From assembly GCF_014698305.1 (NCBI RefSeq), contig NZ_JACJST010000031.1:1-60800 (forward strand): a stretch of DNA of 60,800 nucleotides, read 5' to 3'. Below are positions 28,081-37,255 of the stretch, piece by piece. The number at the start of each line of letters is the position of its first letter. The first letter of the stretch is position 1. The stretch comes from Anabaena lutea FACHB-196. GTDB taxonomy: Bacteria; Cyanobacteriota; Cyanobacteriia; Cyanobacteriales; Nostocaceae. The notes beneath the pieces are model-generated. The model did not search any database, was not told the DNA's origin, and was given only the letters and a program-made list of their open reading frames with translations. Position numbers and translations under genes: made by a program.

Positions 28081-28761
28081 ATGACCATCATCTTAACCAA
28101 CGACGACGGTATTGACGCAGATGGTATCCAAGCCTTACTGAAAGCTGTAAACGGGAAAAATGTAATTATAGCTGCACCAAAAGAACATCAATCTGGTTGT
28201 GGACATCAAGTGACGACAACTGTGCCTATTAAACTACAACGCCGTTCTGAGTTTGAGTACGCTATCTCTGGTACTCCCGCTGATTGTGTGAGAATTGCAA
28301 TTACACAAATATGTTCAAATGTCAAATTTGTTCTTTCAGGCATTAATGCCGGAGGGAATCTGGGCGTAGATGCTTACATTTCTGGAACTGTCGCAGCTGT
28401 TAGAGAAGCTGCAATGCATGGTATTCCTGGAATTGCAATTTCCCAATATCGCAAAGCCAAACTAAATTACGATTGGGATTTAGCCGCTAAATGGACATCA
28501 GCAGTTTTAGCAGATTTGCTTCAACGTCCTTTAGAACCTGGAAACTTCTGGAACGTAAATTTACCTCATCTCCTTCCGGGAGAAACAGATCCTGAAGTTG
28601 TGTTTTGTCAACCATGCACCAAACCTTTGCCCGTCAATTATCGGATGGAAGGTAATGATTTTTACTATGTGGGGGAATATGGTAAACGAGATCGCACTCC
28701 TGGGAGTGATGTGGATGTATGCTTTTCTGGGAATATTGCGATAACTCAATTAAGGGTTTGA
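28081..28761 (+). CDS. surE: 5'/3'-nucleotidase SurE
   Basis: SurE is a metal-dependent nucleotidase that removes phosphate from nucleoside monophosphates. The front ILTNDDGIDADGIQALL is the family signature; the paired Asp9-Asp10 type residues bind the metal. HQSGCGHQVT and SGINAGGNLGVDAYISGTV are further SurE motifs. The ATG at 28081 gives the standard start MTIILTNDDG and 226 residues. A longer frame from 28015 adds only a hydrophobic, non-family stretch. It ends 9 bases before the convergent coiled-coil gene. Confidence 0.92.
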   Translation: MTIILTNDDGIDADGIQALLKAVNGKNVIIAAPKEHQSGCGHQVTTTVPIKLQRRSEFEYAISGTPADCVRIAITQICSNVKFVLSGINAGGNLGVDAYISGTVAAVREAAMHGIPGIAISQYRKAKLNYDWDLAAKWTSAVLADLLQRPLEPGNFWNVNLPHLLPGETDPEVVFCQPCTKPLPVNYRMEGNDFYYVGEYGKRDRTPGSDVDVCFSGNIAITQLRV

Positions 28762-28770
28762 AGTGAAACG

Positions 28771-29130
28771 TCATGTTTCTTCATCTGGACTTTGAAGCAA
28801 AGACACGATTTTGTCTACTGTTTGTGTCAATTGAGTGAGTTCTTGTAGTGAATCTTTCTGAGCTTCAGCTAGACTTTGGACAGCATCACACAAAGCGAAA
28901 ATTTGAAACCCCTGCTGCTGTACCTGTTTTCCTTGTGCTTCAACTTGTACACTTAGAGCATCCACTCTTTCTGCCAGACGTTCAATTGTTTCAGTAGTAG
29001 ATAGTACTGCTTCCCCTATTTGCTCAACAATAGATTCTAATCGACTTATTTTAGCTTCGACTCCTGCTGAAATCATTTCCTGTCCGCCCCAATTTTGAGA
29101 AATCATCATAGTAATATTGTTAGTATTCAT
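28771..29130 (-). CDS. Small coiled-coil protein of unknown function
   Basis: A 119-residue protein with no family that I recognise. Residues 22-115 are one long amphipathic helix with heptad-like spacing (SRLESIVEQIGEAVLSTTET, RLAERVDALSVQVEAQGK) and a central QQQGFQIFALCDAVQSLAEA. It is soluble and acidic. Similar short proteins with repeated V/L heptads are common in cyanobacteria. It runs toward surE. The start is the first ATG; MMISQNWGG at residue 8 could also serve. Confidence 0.55.
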   Translation of the reverse strand: MNTNNITMMISQNWGGQEMISAGVEAKISRLESIVEQIGEAVLSTTETIERLAERVDALSVQVEAQGKQVQQQGFQIFALCDAVQSLAEAQKDSLQELTQLTQTVDKIVSLLQSPDEET

Positions 29131-29893
29131 CCAATAATTTCATAATCAGTAATACCAGGCTAAATTGCAAATTCCAGTATTAAAAAAGTCTAACTGATTC
29201 TCATACTGGTATGCATTCCGAAAACCTATTTAAGTTACAGTTAATTGCCATTGATTGAAATCGATAACTTTTTTGTCAATTCATATTATATGAAGCTTGT
29301 TTTACTCATGTCTCCAGCAATACTACTGGATTTCGAGAAGGGTTATCTCCTGGACTTGAGGCTAACTTGACATAATATAATGTCCGATTGTTCGCGTAGC
29401 GTCTCGTCAGAGATATACTTATCATCTAGACTGACGCGGGGACACAGAGATTTTTTTGATAAGTGATTACGCGTGCATCATATAGCAGGAGTCAGGAGAC
29501 GCTTCGCAGACCTATAGCTTACGCCACGCTGCGCTATCGGTTCAGGAGTAAAACCCTCTTGTAGTGAGAGTTTCATTATCAATTGATGTCCTAACCACCC
29601 TGTCCACGGCTATATAAAACACTTACAGGACTTACGCAAAATATCTCTCAAAGCCTCTTTTCTCTGTGAACTCTGTACCTCTGTGGTTCGTTTTTCCGTG
29701 GGGTGTGCGTAAGTCCTAACTTAATATGCTGTGTATTGTTGAAAAGCAAAATTATCGGTGGGGGTTTAGCACTGTGCTTTACCCCTACAACACGACATCA
29801 ACAAAATTATTAATTAAAGCCTGAAAGAAGCTATTTCGGTAAAGGCACACCATGTTTAATTTGCACAGTGCGTAAGTCCTATATTCTACTTAA
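29131..29893. other. 763-base gap filled with decayed repeats
   Basis: The gap contains GCGTAGCGTCTC-type and GACGCTTCGCAGAC-type dispersed repeats (about 29394-29545) and an element with inverted AGGACTTACGCA ends (29627-29717). It also holds a decayed GGGTTTAGC hairpin (about 29756-29788) and a third TGCGTAAGTCCT at 29869-29880. No frame looks coding. Confidence 0.6.
29627..29717. repeat. 91-bp element with 12-base inverted ends
   Basis: AGGACTTACGCA (29627-29638) and TGCGTAAGTCCT (29706-29717) are exact inverted ends around an unstructured middle. A third end copy stands alone at 29869-29880. The shape is MITE-like. Confidence 0.7.
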
Positions 29894-30571
29894 TTAGATG
29901 AAGGATTGACCCAAAAACACAATACCGATACCACAAACAGCTAAACCAGCCCAGCGAATTTTACTTGGTAATATTGGCTGAATTTCTCTGCTACCGATAA
30001 TTACACCAACTTCTCTAGTACAGAGGAAAATTACACTTTGAGTTAAAATGACACCAATAATATAGGCAACTACAGTGAGTATTCCTGCACCGATGATGGA
30101 TTCACCATCAGCATATCCCTGAAATAAACCAGCAGCAGCACCCAGTATGGCTATAACTAACCAACTAAGTTGAATTTGCCGGACTAAGATGATGCCAAAA
30201 GCAATAGTGCAAATAGCGATCGCTATTTCTTGACCTGGTAAATTTTGTTGGTACAGATGAATCATTTGTCCACAGAATGCGGCTATGACAAAAGATGCAC
30301 CTATCCAAGCACCACGTCCAAATCGAGCAGCCAGTAAACCGATGGCAACTATGCCAGCTAATCGATTTAAGCTAATGACTGGATCAGCTATCCCCCAAAT
30401 TAATCCTTCCCAGGAGTTAGAAATATTGTGCTGAACTGGTGATCCACCTGATGAACTTAGTAGACTGATCAGGACTAAAGCTGCGATCGCTCCCATATGG
30501 CTGTACAGTCTGGATGCAGGTAATTCCCCTGAATTGGAAGATGCTATTAGTTGAATTTTCAACATTATCAT
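29894..30571 (-). CDS. HupE/UreJ-like membrane protein lacking metal histidines
   Basis: It has six or so hydrophobic segments (for example MGAIAALVLISLLSSSGG, RLAGIVAIGLLAARFGRGAW, WLVIAILGAAAGLFQGYADG, IGAGILTVVAYIIGVILT). The order fits HupE/UreJ proteins, linked to nickel or cobalt uptake. The usual histidine-rich signatures are changed: the DHLL-type site reads ISLNRLAG and the HGxAHG-type site reads FQGYADGE. Metal binding may therefore be lost or different. Length 225. The gene stands alone on the minus strand. Confidence 0.65.
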   Translation of the reverse strand: MIMLKIQLIASSNSGELPASRLYSHMGAIAALVLISLLSSSGGSPVQHNISNSWEGLIWGIADPVISLNRLAGIVAIGLLAARFGRGAWIGASFVIAAFCGQMIHLYQQNLPGQEIAIAICTIAFGIILVRQIQLSWLVIAILGAAAGLFQGYADGESIIGAGILTVVAYIIGVILTQSVIFLCTREVGVIIGSREIQPILPSKIRWAGLAVCGIGIVFLGQSFI

Positions 30572-30815
30572 TAATAGGTCAAATTAGTCTTTTCTGTAAT
30601 TTATACTACTTCAATCTCAAAAAAAACTAACGCCGTTATAAATATATATGACACTGGCTATATATATTTTTGTTAAGTTCCAATTAGGGCAGGATTACTC
30701 TAAGGAACTCCCAAAAATAAATTATCCAATTTCTGCTGGAATCAAAACGACTTTTTCCCCCTGCCCTGCATTAAAAGCGATATAGCATTTTTTTATTTGG
30801 AAGTCCCTGAGAGTC

Positions 30816-32567
30816 TCAACGAAGTAATTCCTCAACTTGATACTGACTCCACAAAGTTCTGTACAGACCTGGCTGTTCTAGAAGTTCGGAGTGATTACCT
30901 ACTTGGACAATTTTGCCCTTGTCCATGACAAAAATTCGGTCAGATGTGGCAGCGGCGGAGAGTTGATGGGTAATGAAGATTACTGTTTTCCTTTGAGTGC
31001 CACGATCAAGATTTTTCAGGATTTTTGTGGCTGTTTGATTATCAACACTGGAGAGAGCATCATCTAAAATTAACACCGGGGCATCAATCAGCATTGCCCT
31101 AGCTAGGGCTGTACGTTGTCTCTGTCCCCCAGAAAGAGTGATTCCTCGTTCACCTACAATAGTTTCATACTGCTGCGGAAAATTACTAATTTCTGCCTCG
31201 ATTTGGGCAAGATGAGCAACTGCTTCTACACTTTCTTGTTCACTTAGCGGATCTCCATAACGGATATTATTTTTAATGGTGGTGCTAAACAAAAAGCTAT
31301 CTTGAGGCACATAGGCGATCGCACCCCGTAAATCATTTATAGCTATTTTTGTAATATCTATCCCATCCAAAAACAACTGCCCAGCTTCAATATCCAACAA
31401 GTGTGGTAAAGCATTAGCCAAAGTAGATTTACCCGATCCGATAGCGCCGACAATAGCCACCACTTCCCCCGGAGCAATAGTAAAGTTGATATGGTCTAAT
31501 GCTGGAGTACTGGCACCAGGGTAAGTATAAGTGAGATTTTTGGCTGTCAGTTTTCCTGTGATTTTGTCGGCGCTGATACGTATGGCATCTGCGGGATCTT
31601 GAATTTTGGGGGTAACACTGAGAATAGATTCCAGGCGATCTATACTTACTTCACCTCGTTGGTAAGTAGTGATGGTGAAGCCTAACAAAGCTGTTGGGAA
31701 AACTAGACGCTCTACATAAATCAGTAGCGCCAAAAAATCACCCACATCCAGCGTGCCAGAAGATATCCGCATTGTTCCCAAGCCGATGATAATCAGAGAA
31801 CTGAGATTAGCTAAACCGCCAATTAGCGGAAACAGAGTATTGCGGCTTTGTGCCAATTTTAGATTAGCTGCCAATAGCTGCTGATTTTTCTTGTTAAAAG
31901 CTTGACGTTCGTTTTCTTCTTGAGCGTAGATTTTAATCAAAGAAATGCCGCTAATGTCCTCTTGGATGAGTTCACTCAGATCCGAAAGTTTTTCCTGCAC
32001 CGCTGATTGTTGTTGACGCAAGCGATCGCTAAACAGATGTACCAACAGAAACATAAACGGATAGACTGCCAAAGAAGCTAATGTCAGATCCACACTAATC
32101 GACAGCATCACTGGCAGCGTTAGAGCGTAAGCAAACAGAGTATTTGCCAAACTCAATACCGCAAAACCCAACAACCTCCTGATATTTTCTACATCACTAG
32201 TAGCCCGACTGATTAAATCCCCAGGAGTGTTATTGGCAAAATAAGCTGGCTCCAACTTGAGCAAATGTTGAAAAATCCGCTGTTTCAGTTCAAATTCTAC
32301 CTGCCGCCCTACGCCAAATATCCAAATGCGGGAAGCCATCCGCATCAGCAACATCGCTGAACTCAGCAAGATGATTGTAATTACATAATGTAATACTTGA
32401 TTGATACTAAAGGTGGTCGAAAGTTTGTCTACCCCAGAGCGAATCAGCAAAGGGATATAAACGCCTAGACCATTCACAAACAATAAAGCAATAATGCCTA
32501 ATGCCGTCTCTCGCCAATAGGGACGCAGATAAGTACCGAGTTTCTCAAGCCGTCGAGATTGTGTCAT
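30816..32567 (-). CDS. ABC exporter (MsbA/MdlB type, fused permease-ATPase)
   Basis: This is a half-transporter: an N-terminal six-helix permease (about 1-310) and a C-terminal ATPase. Walker A GAIGSGKSTLAN is near residue 375, the Q-loop is in YVPQDSFLFS, the signature LSGGQRQRTALARAML is complete, and Walker B is VLILDDALSSVD. A D-loop and H-loop (FITHQLSAAA) follow. Length 583 is normal for a homodimer. The substrate cannot be inferred; lipid, peptide and drug exporters share this form. It is monocistronic, with repeat-filled gaps on both sides. Confidence 0.9.
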   Translation of the reverse strand: MTQSRRLEKLGTYLRPYWRETALGIIALLFVNGLGVYIPLLIRSGVDKLSTTFSINQVLHYVITIILLSSAMLLMRMASRIWIFGVGRQVEFELKQRIFQHLLKLEPAYFANNTPGDLISRATSDVENIRRLLGFAVLSLANTLFAYALTLPVMLSISVDLTLASLAVYPFMFLLVHLFSDRLRQQQSAVQEKLSDLSELIQEDISGISLIKIYAQEENERQAFNKKNQQLLAANLKLAQSRNTLFPLIGGLANLSSLIIIGLGTMRISSGTLDVGDFLALLIYVERLVFPTALLGFTITTYQRGEVSIDRLESILSVTPKIQDPADAIRISADKITGKLTAKNLTYTYPGASTPALDHINFTIAPGEVVAIVGAIGSGKSTLANALPHLLDIEAGQLFLDGIDITKIAINDLRGAIAYVPQDSFLFSTTIKNNIRYGDPLSEQESVEAVAHLAQIEAEISNFPQQYETIVGERGITLSGGQRQRTALARAMLIDAPVLILDDALSSVDNQTATKILKNLDRGTQRKTVIFITHQLSAAATSDRIFVMDKGKIVQVGNHSELLEQPGLYRTLWSQYQVEELLR

Positions 32568-33008
32568 TCACGCAATTTTGCTACTTTATCATCCTGGACT
32601 AACTGGCTATGGTTTTTTTGTATTGTCGTTATTGCCGTAGCCCGTCTTCACCTACTCTAATCCATGACTCAGTTACATAGCCATGATCAACTGGGTACAC
32701 GAGGACGCTTGAAGAAGGAGTCAGGAGTCAGTAGCGGAGCCGGAGACGCTCCGCCTCCGGTCAGAATCAATCAGTCGAGGATTGGGTACCCACAACTGAA
32801 TTGTTGCACCACCAAATCGTAGATGTGGTGGGGGTCTTAAACCCGGTTATTCATCCGCCACTCGCACAGAATTAATTCAGCAATTCTGACTTCTGACTCC
32901 TGAATTCTGTTCGATAAAAATATTTATTTGCGTATTTACACCTTTGCGTCCCTGCGTGTCCGTGTTTGCGCGTTTATTCTTCAAGTTAGCAAATCAGACC
33001 AAATTTTA
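32568..33008. other. 441-base gap with repeat debris
   Basis: It holds GGAGTCA-type units (about 32717-32730), a GGAGACGCTCCGCCTCCGG palindromic repeat (about 32741-32760), ACTTCTGACTCCTGAATTCT (about 32888-32907) and GCGTTTGCGTCC-type units. No gene is seen. Confidence 0.45.
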
Positions 33009-33048
33009 AAACAGGCCAGCCACTACAAGGTAGCAGAGCGGCCTGTTT
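33009..33048 (-). terminator. Terminator of the unknown membrane gene
   Basis: AAACAGGCC (33009-33017) pairs with GGCCTGTTT (33040-33048). On the minus strand the stem is followed by a T-rich tract, 21 bases after the stop of the gene at 33070. Confidence 0.75.
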
Positions 33049-33069
33049 ATAATCAGGTTTTCCACCTTC

Positions 33070-33732
33070 TTAAGAGCGCCCGCGTAAGAAAATGTAAATC
33101 TGATTGAGATAACTTTCCCAAACTTGGGTTGTCAGTTGTAGCGTTTCCGCATTAGGTACAAAATCTTCTACTCGTAATCCTCTTGTACTGATGGCTTGAG
33201 GATTTTGTAGTAGATAGGATGGTATTCCCATATTTAGAGCATTGAAGGCCATGGTTGTCCGATTCATATCTCCCACAGGTAGGATGCTATCCCCTCTGAT
33301 ATCTGAGATGTTCAAAGCAGTACTTGTTGGACTCAAAGCAACTAATGCAGACGGGGGCAGCCCTGCCCCTACTGGGGTTCTGACGACGAAGTAAGCAATA
33401 GCTGGTGTACTGGACAATAGCAAAATCGTCAGCGCCCAACCCAATAACAACCCACCGGGTTTGTCTATCCCACCTCCTTTGATCTTTTGGGCAGCAATCA
33501 ACAACATTAAAACCGACGCACCTAGAGGCTTGAGTGGAAAAGAGATCAACCGCCACAAGGAAGCTACAGCGGGTTCACTAGGATTAAGAAATGCCAAAGC
33601 TAAAACGACCAATACAATCCCTAAAGCAAATCGTCCAACAAAGTTTACTGTTGGATAAAATCTCTGGAATAAAGAAAAGGCAACAACACCAATTAGCAGC
33701 CACAACAATACCCGGCTTAGTAATTGAAACAT
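33070..33732 (-). CDS. Unknown cyanobacterial membrane protein
   Basis: It has four hydrophobic segments in the first 120 residues (LLSRVLLWLLIGVVAFSLF, GRFALGIVLVVLALAFLNP, PLGASVLMLLIAAQ, LLLGWALTILLLSSTPAIAY) and a soluble tail of about 100 residues. The front and the LSSTPAIAY turn recall the membrane part of large YdcF/DUF218-type cyanobacterial proteins. A DUF218 catalytic core is not evident in the short tail (LNISDIRGDSILPVGDMNRT, ending QIYIFLRGRS). It may be a shortened relative. The function is unknown. A clear terminator follows. Confidence 0.6.
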   Translation of the reverse strand: MFQLLSRVLLWLLIGVVAFSLFQRFYPTVNFVGRFALGIVLVVLALAFLNPSEPAVASLWRLISFPLKPLGASVLMLLIAAQKIKGGGIDKPGGLLLGWALTILLLSSTPAIAYFVVRTPVGAGLPPSALVALSPTSTALNISDIRGDSILPVGDMNRTTMAFNALNMGIPSYLLQNPQAISTRGLRVEDFVPNAETLQLTTQVWESYLNQIYIFLRGRS

Positions 33733-33991
33733 AGATTAACTCTCTAATTTTCTGGTGTGGCAAGCCCAAAGGATGCGGGGAGTGGACTTATTTTATCGTC
33801 AAACTGTAATTTCACTATTAGCCGACCTATAAAATACTTCATACCTCACACCTACAGACTACCGTCGTAGTGATTTTAGTTCAATTTTTTGACACTGCGT
33901 CTATATCTTAGGATTTTCCAGAAGAGCAACATAGCACCAGTAAACTAAATTAATTGAGTAGTAGTAGTCAAATCGTTATAAAGGAAAAACT

Positions 33992-34990
33992 ATGTCGGCA
34001 GGAAAGCCCACCATTTTGGTAACTGGGGGAGCGGGTTATATTGGTTCTCATGCAGTACTTGCTTTGGTAAAGGCAGGTTATCAGGTGGTGATCCTCGATA
34101 ATCTGGTGTATGGACATCGTGATTTAGTGGAAAAAGTTTTACAGGTAGAACTTATAGAAGGTGACATAGAAGATCGTCCCCTGTTAGATCATCTATTTAA
34201 AACCCATGATGTGGCAGCAGTTATGCACTTTTCAGCCTATACATATGTGGGCGAATCAGTAACCAATCCTGCCAAATACTATCGCAATAACGTTGTCGGT
34301 ACTTTGACGCTGTTAGAGGCGATGCTGGCTGCCTCTATTCAGAAATTTGTTTTCTCCTCCACTTGCGCCACTTACGGTGTACCAGAATTTATCCCGCTGA
34401 CTGAAGAACATCCCCAACATCCCATCAATCCCTATGGAACTACCAAGTTAATGGTAGAGCAGATTCTTTCTGATTTCGACGTGGCTTACGGCTTAAAATC
34501 GGTGCGTTTCCGCTACTTTAATGCTGCTGGTGCTGATCCCAATGGATTATTGGGTGAAGATCATAATCCCGAATCTCATTTGATTCCTTTAGTATTGATG
34601 ACAGCATTAGGCAAGCGAGAATCAATCTCGATTTTTGGTACCGATTATTCTACTTCTGATGGAACTGCTATTCGGGATTATATTCACGTCAGTGATTTAG
34701 CAGATGCTCATATTTTGGGTTTGGAATATTTACTCCAAGGTGGTGAAAGCGAAGTTTTCAATTTGGGTAATGGTAACGGCTTCTCGGTTCGAGAAGTGAT
34801 TGCCGCAGCACAAGAAGTTACAGGAAAGATTATACCTGTTCAAGAATGCGATCGCCGTCCTGGAGATTCTCCTATTCTCATCGGCACAAGCGAGAAAGCC
34901 AAAAAAGTCTTAGGCTGGAAACCTCAATACCCAGATATTAAAGATATTGTCGCCCATGCCTGGCAATGGCATCAAAAACGGCACAAGTAG
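33992..34990 (+). CDS. galE: UDP-glucose 4-epimerase
   Basis: GalE interconverts UDP-glucose and UDP-galactose using bound NAD. The Rossmann motif is VTGGAGYIGSHAVLAL (10-25). The catalytic Ser-Tyr-Lys set is in SSTCATYG and NPYGTTK. HFSAYTYVGESV and YFNAAGADPNGLLGEDH are typical of GalE. Length 332. It probably supplies activated galactose for cell-wall or exopolysaccharide synthesis, but no sugar genes are adjacent. AAAGG about 9 bases before the ATG supports the start. An 8-base tandem repeat follows the stop. Confidence 0.93.
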   Translation: MSAGKPTILVTGGAGYIGSHAVLALVKAGYQVVILDNLVYGHRDLVEKVLQVELIEGDIEDRPLLDHLFKTHDVAAVMHFSAYTYVGESVTNPAKYYRNNVVGTLTLLEAMLAASIQKFVFSSTCATYGVPEFIPLTEEHPQHPINPYGTTKLMVEQILSDFDVAYGLKSVRFRYFNAAGADPNGLLGEDHNPESHLIPLVLMTALGKRESISIFGTDYSTSDGTAIRDYIHVSDLADAHILGLEYLLQGGESEVFNLGNGNGFSVREVIAAAQEVTGKIIPVQECDRRPGDSPILIGTSEKAKKVLGWKPQYPDIKDIVAHAWQWHQKRHK

Positions 34991-35007
34991 GTGACAGGGA
35001 GCAGGGG

Positions 35008-35087
35008 AGATGCGGGGACGCGGGGACGCGGTGATGCGGTGACACGGAGATGCGGTGACACGGAGACGCGGGGACGCGGTGATGGGG
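35008..35087. repeat. Ten-unit 8-base tandem repeat
   Basis: Ten units of consensus GGACGCGG lie in exact 8-base register (AGATGCGG, GGACGCGG x2, TGATGCGG, TGACACGG, AGATGCGG, TGACACGG, AGACGCGG, GGACGCGG, TGATGGGG). Most other tandem repeats in the window have a period of seven. GTTCCCT heptamers and AATTACG units follow at about 35098-35152. Confidence 0.85.
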
Positions 35088-35150
35088 GGAAAATTAAGAA
35101 TTCCCTGTTCCATGTTCCCTGTTCCCTGTTCCCTGTTTACGAATTACGAA

Positions 35151-35792
35151 TTACTCTTTCCTCAGTGCTTGCACTAAGAAAAAGACGATACCTATACATA
35201 GGAGTATAATTGCTATGACAATTATAGGCTGTATGAATCCTATCGCCCCACCTTGCTGTTGATTAGTAATATTTTCTACAGCTTGTGGAGTCTCTACAGC
35301 CTTACCTGCTGCTACGGTGATTTGAAACTTTAAATCAAAAGGTCGAAAACTCCCTTCTGTGGCTGGTTTACCAGTCAGTTTGAGTTCATAAGCCCCTGGT
35401 TTGGGAAAAGTAATTTTTGCTCCTGGTATGCCTTCATACCGTTCAGCCTGCACAGGTTGCAAATCAGGCTCAAGCAGTGCCGGTTCTCCTGGTGTATAAG
35501 GTTCGGCATAAACAGCCAACTGACAATCACACTCTTTGAGGGGTAGTACCTTACCACCTTTGCGGGTAAGAGCAAACCAAGCTTGAGCAGGTTCCCCCGC
35601 ACGGGGGTTATCATTGGGTTCAATGTGGAGAGTACCACCAACATCGGCTGCAATTTGCACCTTATGAGCAGAAGCAACAGAAACTGATGTTAATAATATA
35701 ACTATAAAAAATACTGATAAGACATAATTTGTCTTTCTCCGCCTGGGTGTAGTCGAAACACTGAGTTTACCGTGACTTGTTTGGGGGGACAT
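35151..35792 (-). CDS. Membrane-anchored periplasmic protein, partner of the SafE-like gene
   Basis: The protein has an N-terminal signal/anchor (YVLSVFFIVILLTSVSVASA), a beta-rich outer domain (HKVQIAADVGGTLHIEPND, PLKECDCQLAVYAEPY, FPKPGAYELKLTGKP) and a C-terminal helix (IVIAIILLCIGIVFFLVQAL). I do not recognise the family. The beta domain resembles the CopC/FixH kind of copper-site scaffolds only in outline. It overlaps the preceding SafE-like gene by 26 bases, so the two are translated as one operon. The CDC and His residues just after the signal peptide could bind metal; that is inference. Confidence 0.65.
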   Translation of the reverse strand: MSPQTSHGKLSVSTTPRRRKTNYVLSVFFIVILLTSVSVASAHKVQIAADVGGTLHIEPNDNPRAGEPAQAWFALTRKGGKVLPLKECDCQLAVYAEPYTPGEPALLEPDLQPVQAERYEGIPGAKITFPKPGAYELKLTGKPATEGSFRPFDLKFQITVAAGKAVETPQAVENITNQQQGGAIGFIQPIIVIAIILLCIGIVFFLVQALRKE

Positions 35793-36996
35793 ACAACTTT
35801 TCTATACTTAATTTTGACCAAAAACAGTGCCAACGGACTAATAACACCCCAAGAGTGATGATTCCCAGTAATACAGCCGCTAATTTATTTTCCCAACTTA
35901 ATCTTAAAGAACCCAGATAATGAGAACCAATTAAAACTGCATGAATGGTACTCAATAGTAAAGCTGGAACGCTTAAAAGATGAATTTGCCGCCAATACTT
36001 ACCTAAATATTTTTGCATTTGATCAAAACTTGTAAAAGCCGCAGGAGCCATTAACATCAATGCCACAGCACCTGCACTCATACCCCATTGAAATTCCAAA
36101 GGCAAAAACCCGAAAGCGGCAAAATTCCATTGTAGGGAGTGTTCTATCATGTGGGTGGTATGCACCCCAGAGAGAATAAAAGCAGCTACTCCTAAAGCGC
36201 GACGGTAGCGCAGAGGTGATGCCCAGCAGCTACTAATGGGACGAGCAATTAGCGCCAGAATTAGGCAAATCAAGGCGGCGTGTCCGCTGTAGTCTACCAT
36301 TGTGTCACCAGTCCGCAACAGGGTAATTGCGCCAATAATCAGTGTCACCCACCCACCCAAGCGAAACAACTGACTTCGCCGATCTTTACTCATTAAGGAA
36401 GTGGAAACACCTACTCCCAACATCGTCGGTAGAGTTCCCAAACCAAAAGCTAACATGGTAATTGCACCATGCCATAAATTACCTGTGGCTGCGGCTTTAA
36501 TTTGAGCAGCGTATAAAAAACCGCAAGGCATCAAACCCCAAGTCATCCCTAATAGTGCTGGTGTCCACCATCTACTGTGTAAGGATAGCTTCACCATCCC
36601 TGCACTCAGTCGGTTATGTAAACTACCTTGTAATAGAGGGTGTAGTAAGGGAATACGTGGTATTAAGTCTGGTTTGACTTGTCCTAAACCAAACCAGATC
36701 AGCATTATGCCAGTAATTATTGCTATCCAACGGCGGAAATCGCTACCAATACCTGCTAATTGCCCACTTTCGACTAGTACCGAACCTAATGCGCCAATTC
36801 CAGCGCCAACCAGAGCATAACTCAACATTCGCCCTAAGTTTAGCAGGGTATGAAATTTTAATTGCTGTTGCCAACCCAGAGTTTCCTGTTGATGCGAAAG
36901 GGAAAATGCAACTGCTAGGGGGCCACACATCCCAAAGCAATGTCCAAAACTCCCCAGGAAGCCCAGGATTGTCATCAACAGCAAATCTAACCACAT
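35767..36996 (-). CDS. SafE/DsbD-like transporter fused to ferric-reductase-like domain
   Basis: The first 240 residues have six helices with the motif GHCFGMCGPLAVAF (18-31) and WGLMPCGFLYAAQ (about 162-174). This is the Cys pattern of the SafE/DsbD_2/urease-accessory-like family, linked to copper handling or cytochrome c biogenesis. From about residue 265 a second membrane unit has paired histidines (SGVHTTHMIEHS, then WRQIHLLSVPALLLSTIHAV) like ferric-reductase/YedZ haem sites. Length 409. It is followed by a small periplasmic partner that overlaps it. A metal or electron transfer role across the membrane is likely; the substrate is not shown. Confidence 0.75.
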   Translation of the reverse strand: MWLDLLLMTILGFLGSFGHCFGMCGPLAVAFSLSHQQETLGWQQQLKFHTLLNLGRMLSYALVGAGIGALGSVLVESGQLAGIGSDFRRWIAIITGIMLIWFGLGQVKPDLIPRIPLLHPLLQGSLHNRLSAGMVKLSLHSRWWTPALLGMTWGLMPCGFLYAAQIKAAATGNLWHGAITMLAFGLGTLPTMLGVGVSTSLMSKDRRSQLFRLGGWVTLIIGAITLLRTGDTMVDYSGHAALICLILALIARPISSCWASPLRYRRALGVAAFILSGVHTTHMIEHSLQWNFAAFGFLPLEFQWGMSAGAVALMLMAPAAFTSFDQMQKYLGKYWRQIHLLSVPALLLSTIHAVLIGSHYLGSLRLSWENKLAAVLLGIITLGVLLVRWHCFWSKLSIEKLYVPPNKSR

Positions 36997-37003
36997 AAAT
37001 AAA

Positions 37004-37045
37004 GTCCTGAGTCCTGAGTCCTGAGTTATGAGTTATGAGTTCTGA
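37004..37045. repeat. GTCCTGA/GTTATGA heptamer repeat
   Basis: GTCCTGA x3, GTTATGA x2 and GTTCTGA x1 lie in unbroken seven-base register, 8 bases upstream of the SafE-like start codon. The rest of the gap to 37255 holds no gene. Confidence 0.8.
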
Positions 37046-37255
37046 AGCTTAAGTCAGAACTTTTCTAGACGCGAACTTTACGTTAAAATTGTCATTTTGT
37101 CAAAAGACAAGCTGTCAAACTAGTACAGCAAGGCGCAAATAAGCAGACCATCAACAATTCCTGAAAAGTTTGTATAATCTGCTTTTTAAATTCCGCCGTA
37201 CTGTAGCGTTTGATCGAGGATTTGTTAAAATGCTTTTAATCAGGATAAAATGGAT

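Noticed and set aside
35008-35087. Short regular repeats that might suggest a CRISPR array
   Set aside because: Units are 8 bases and contiguous with no unique spacers; no cas gene is present. It is a simple tandem repeat.
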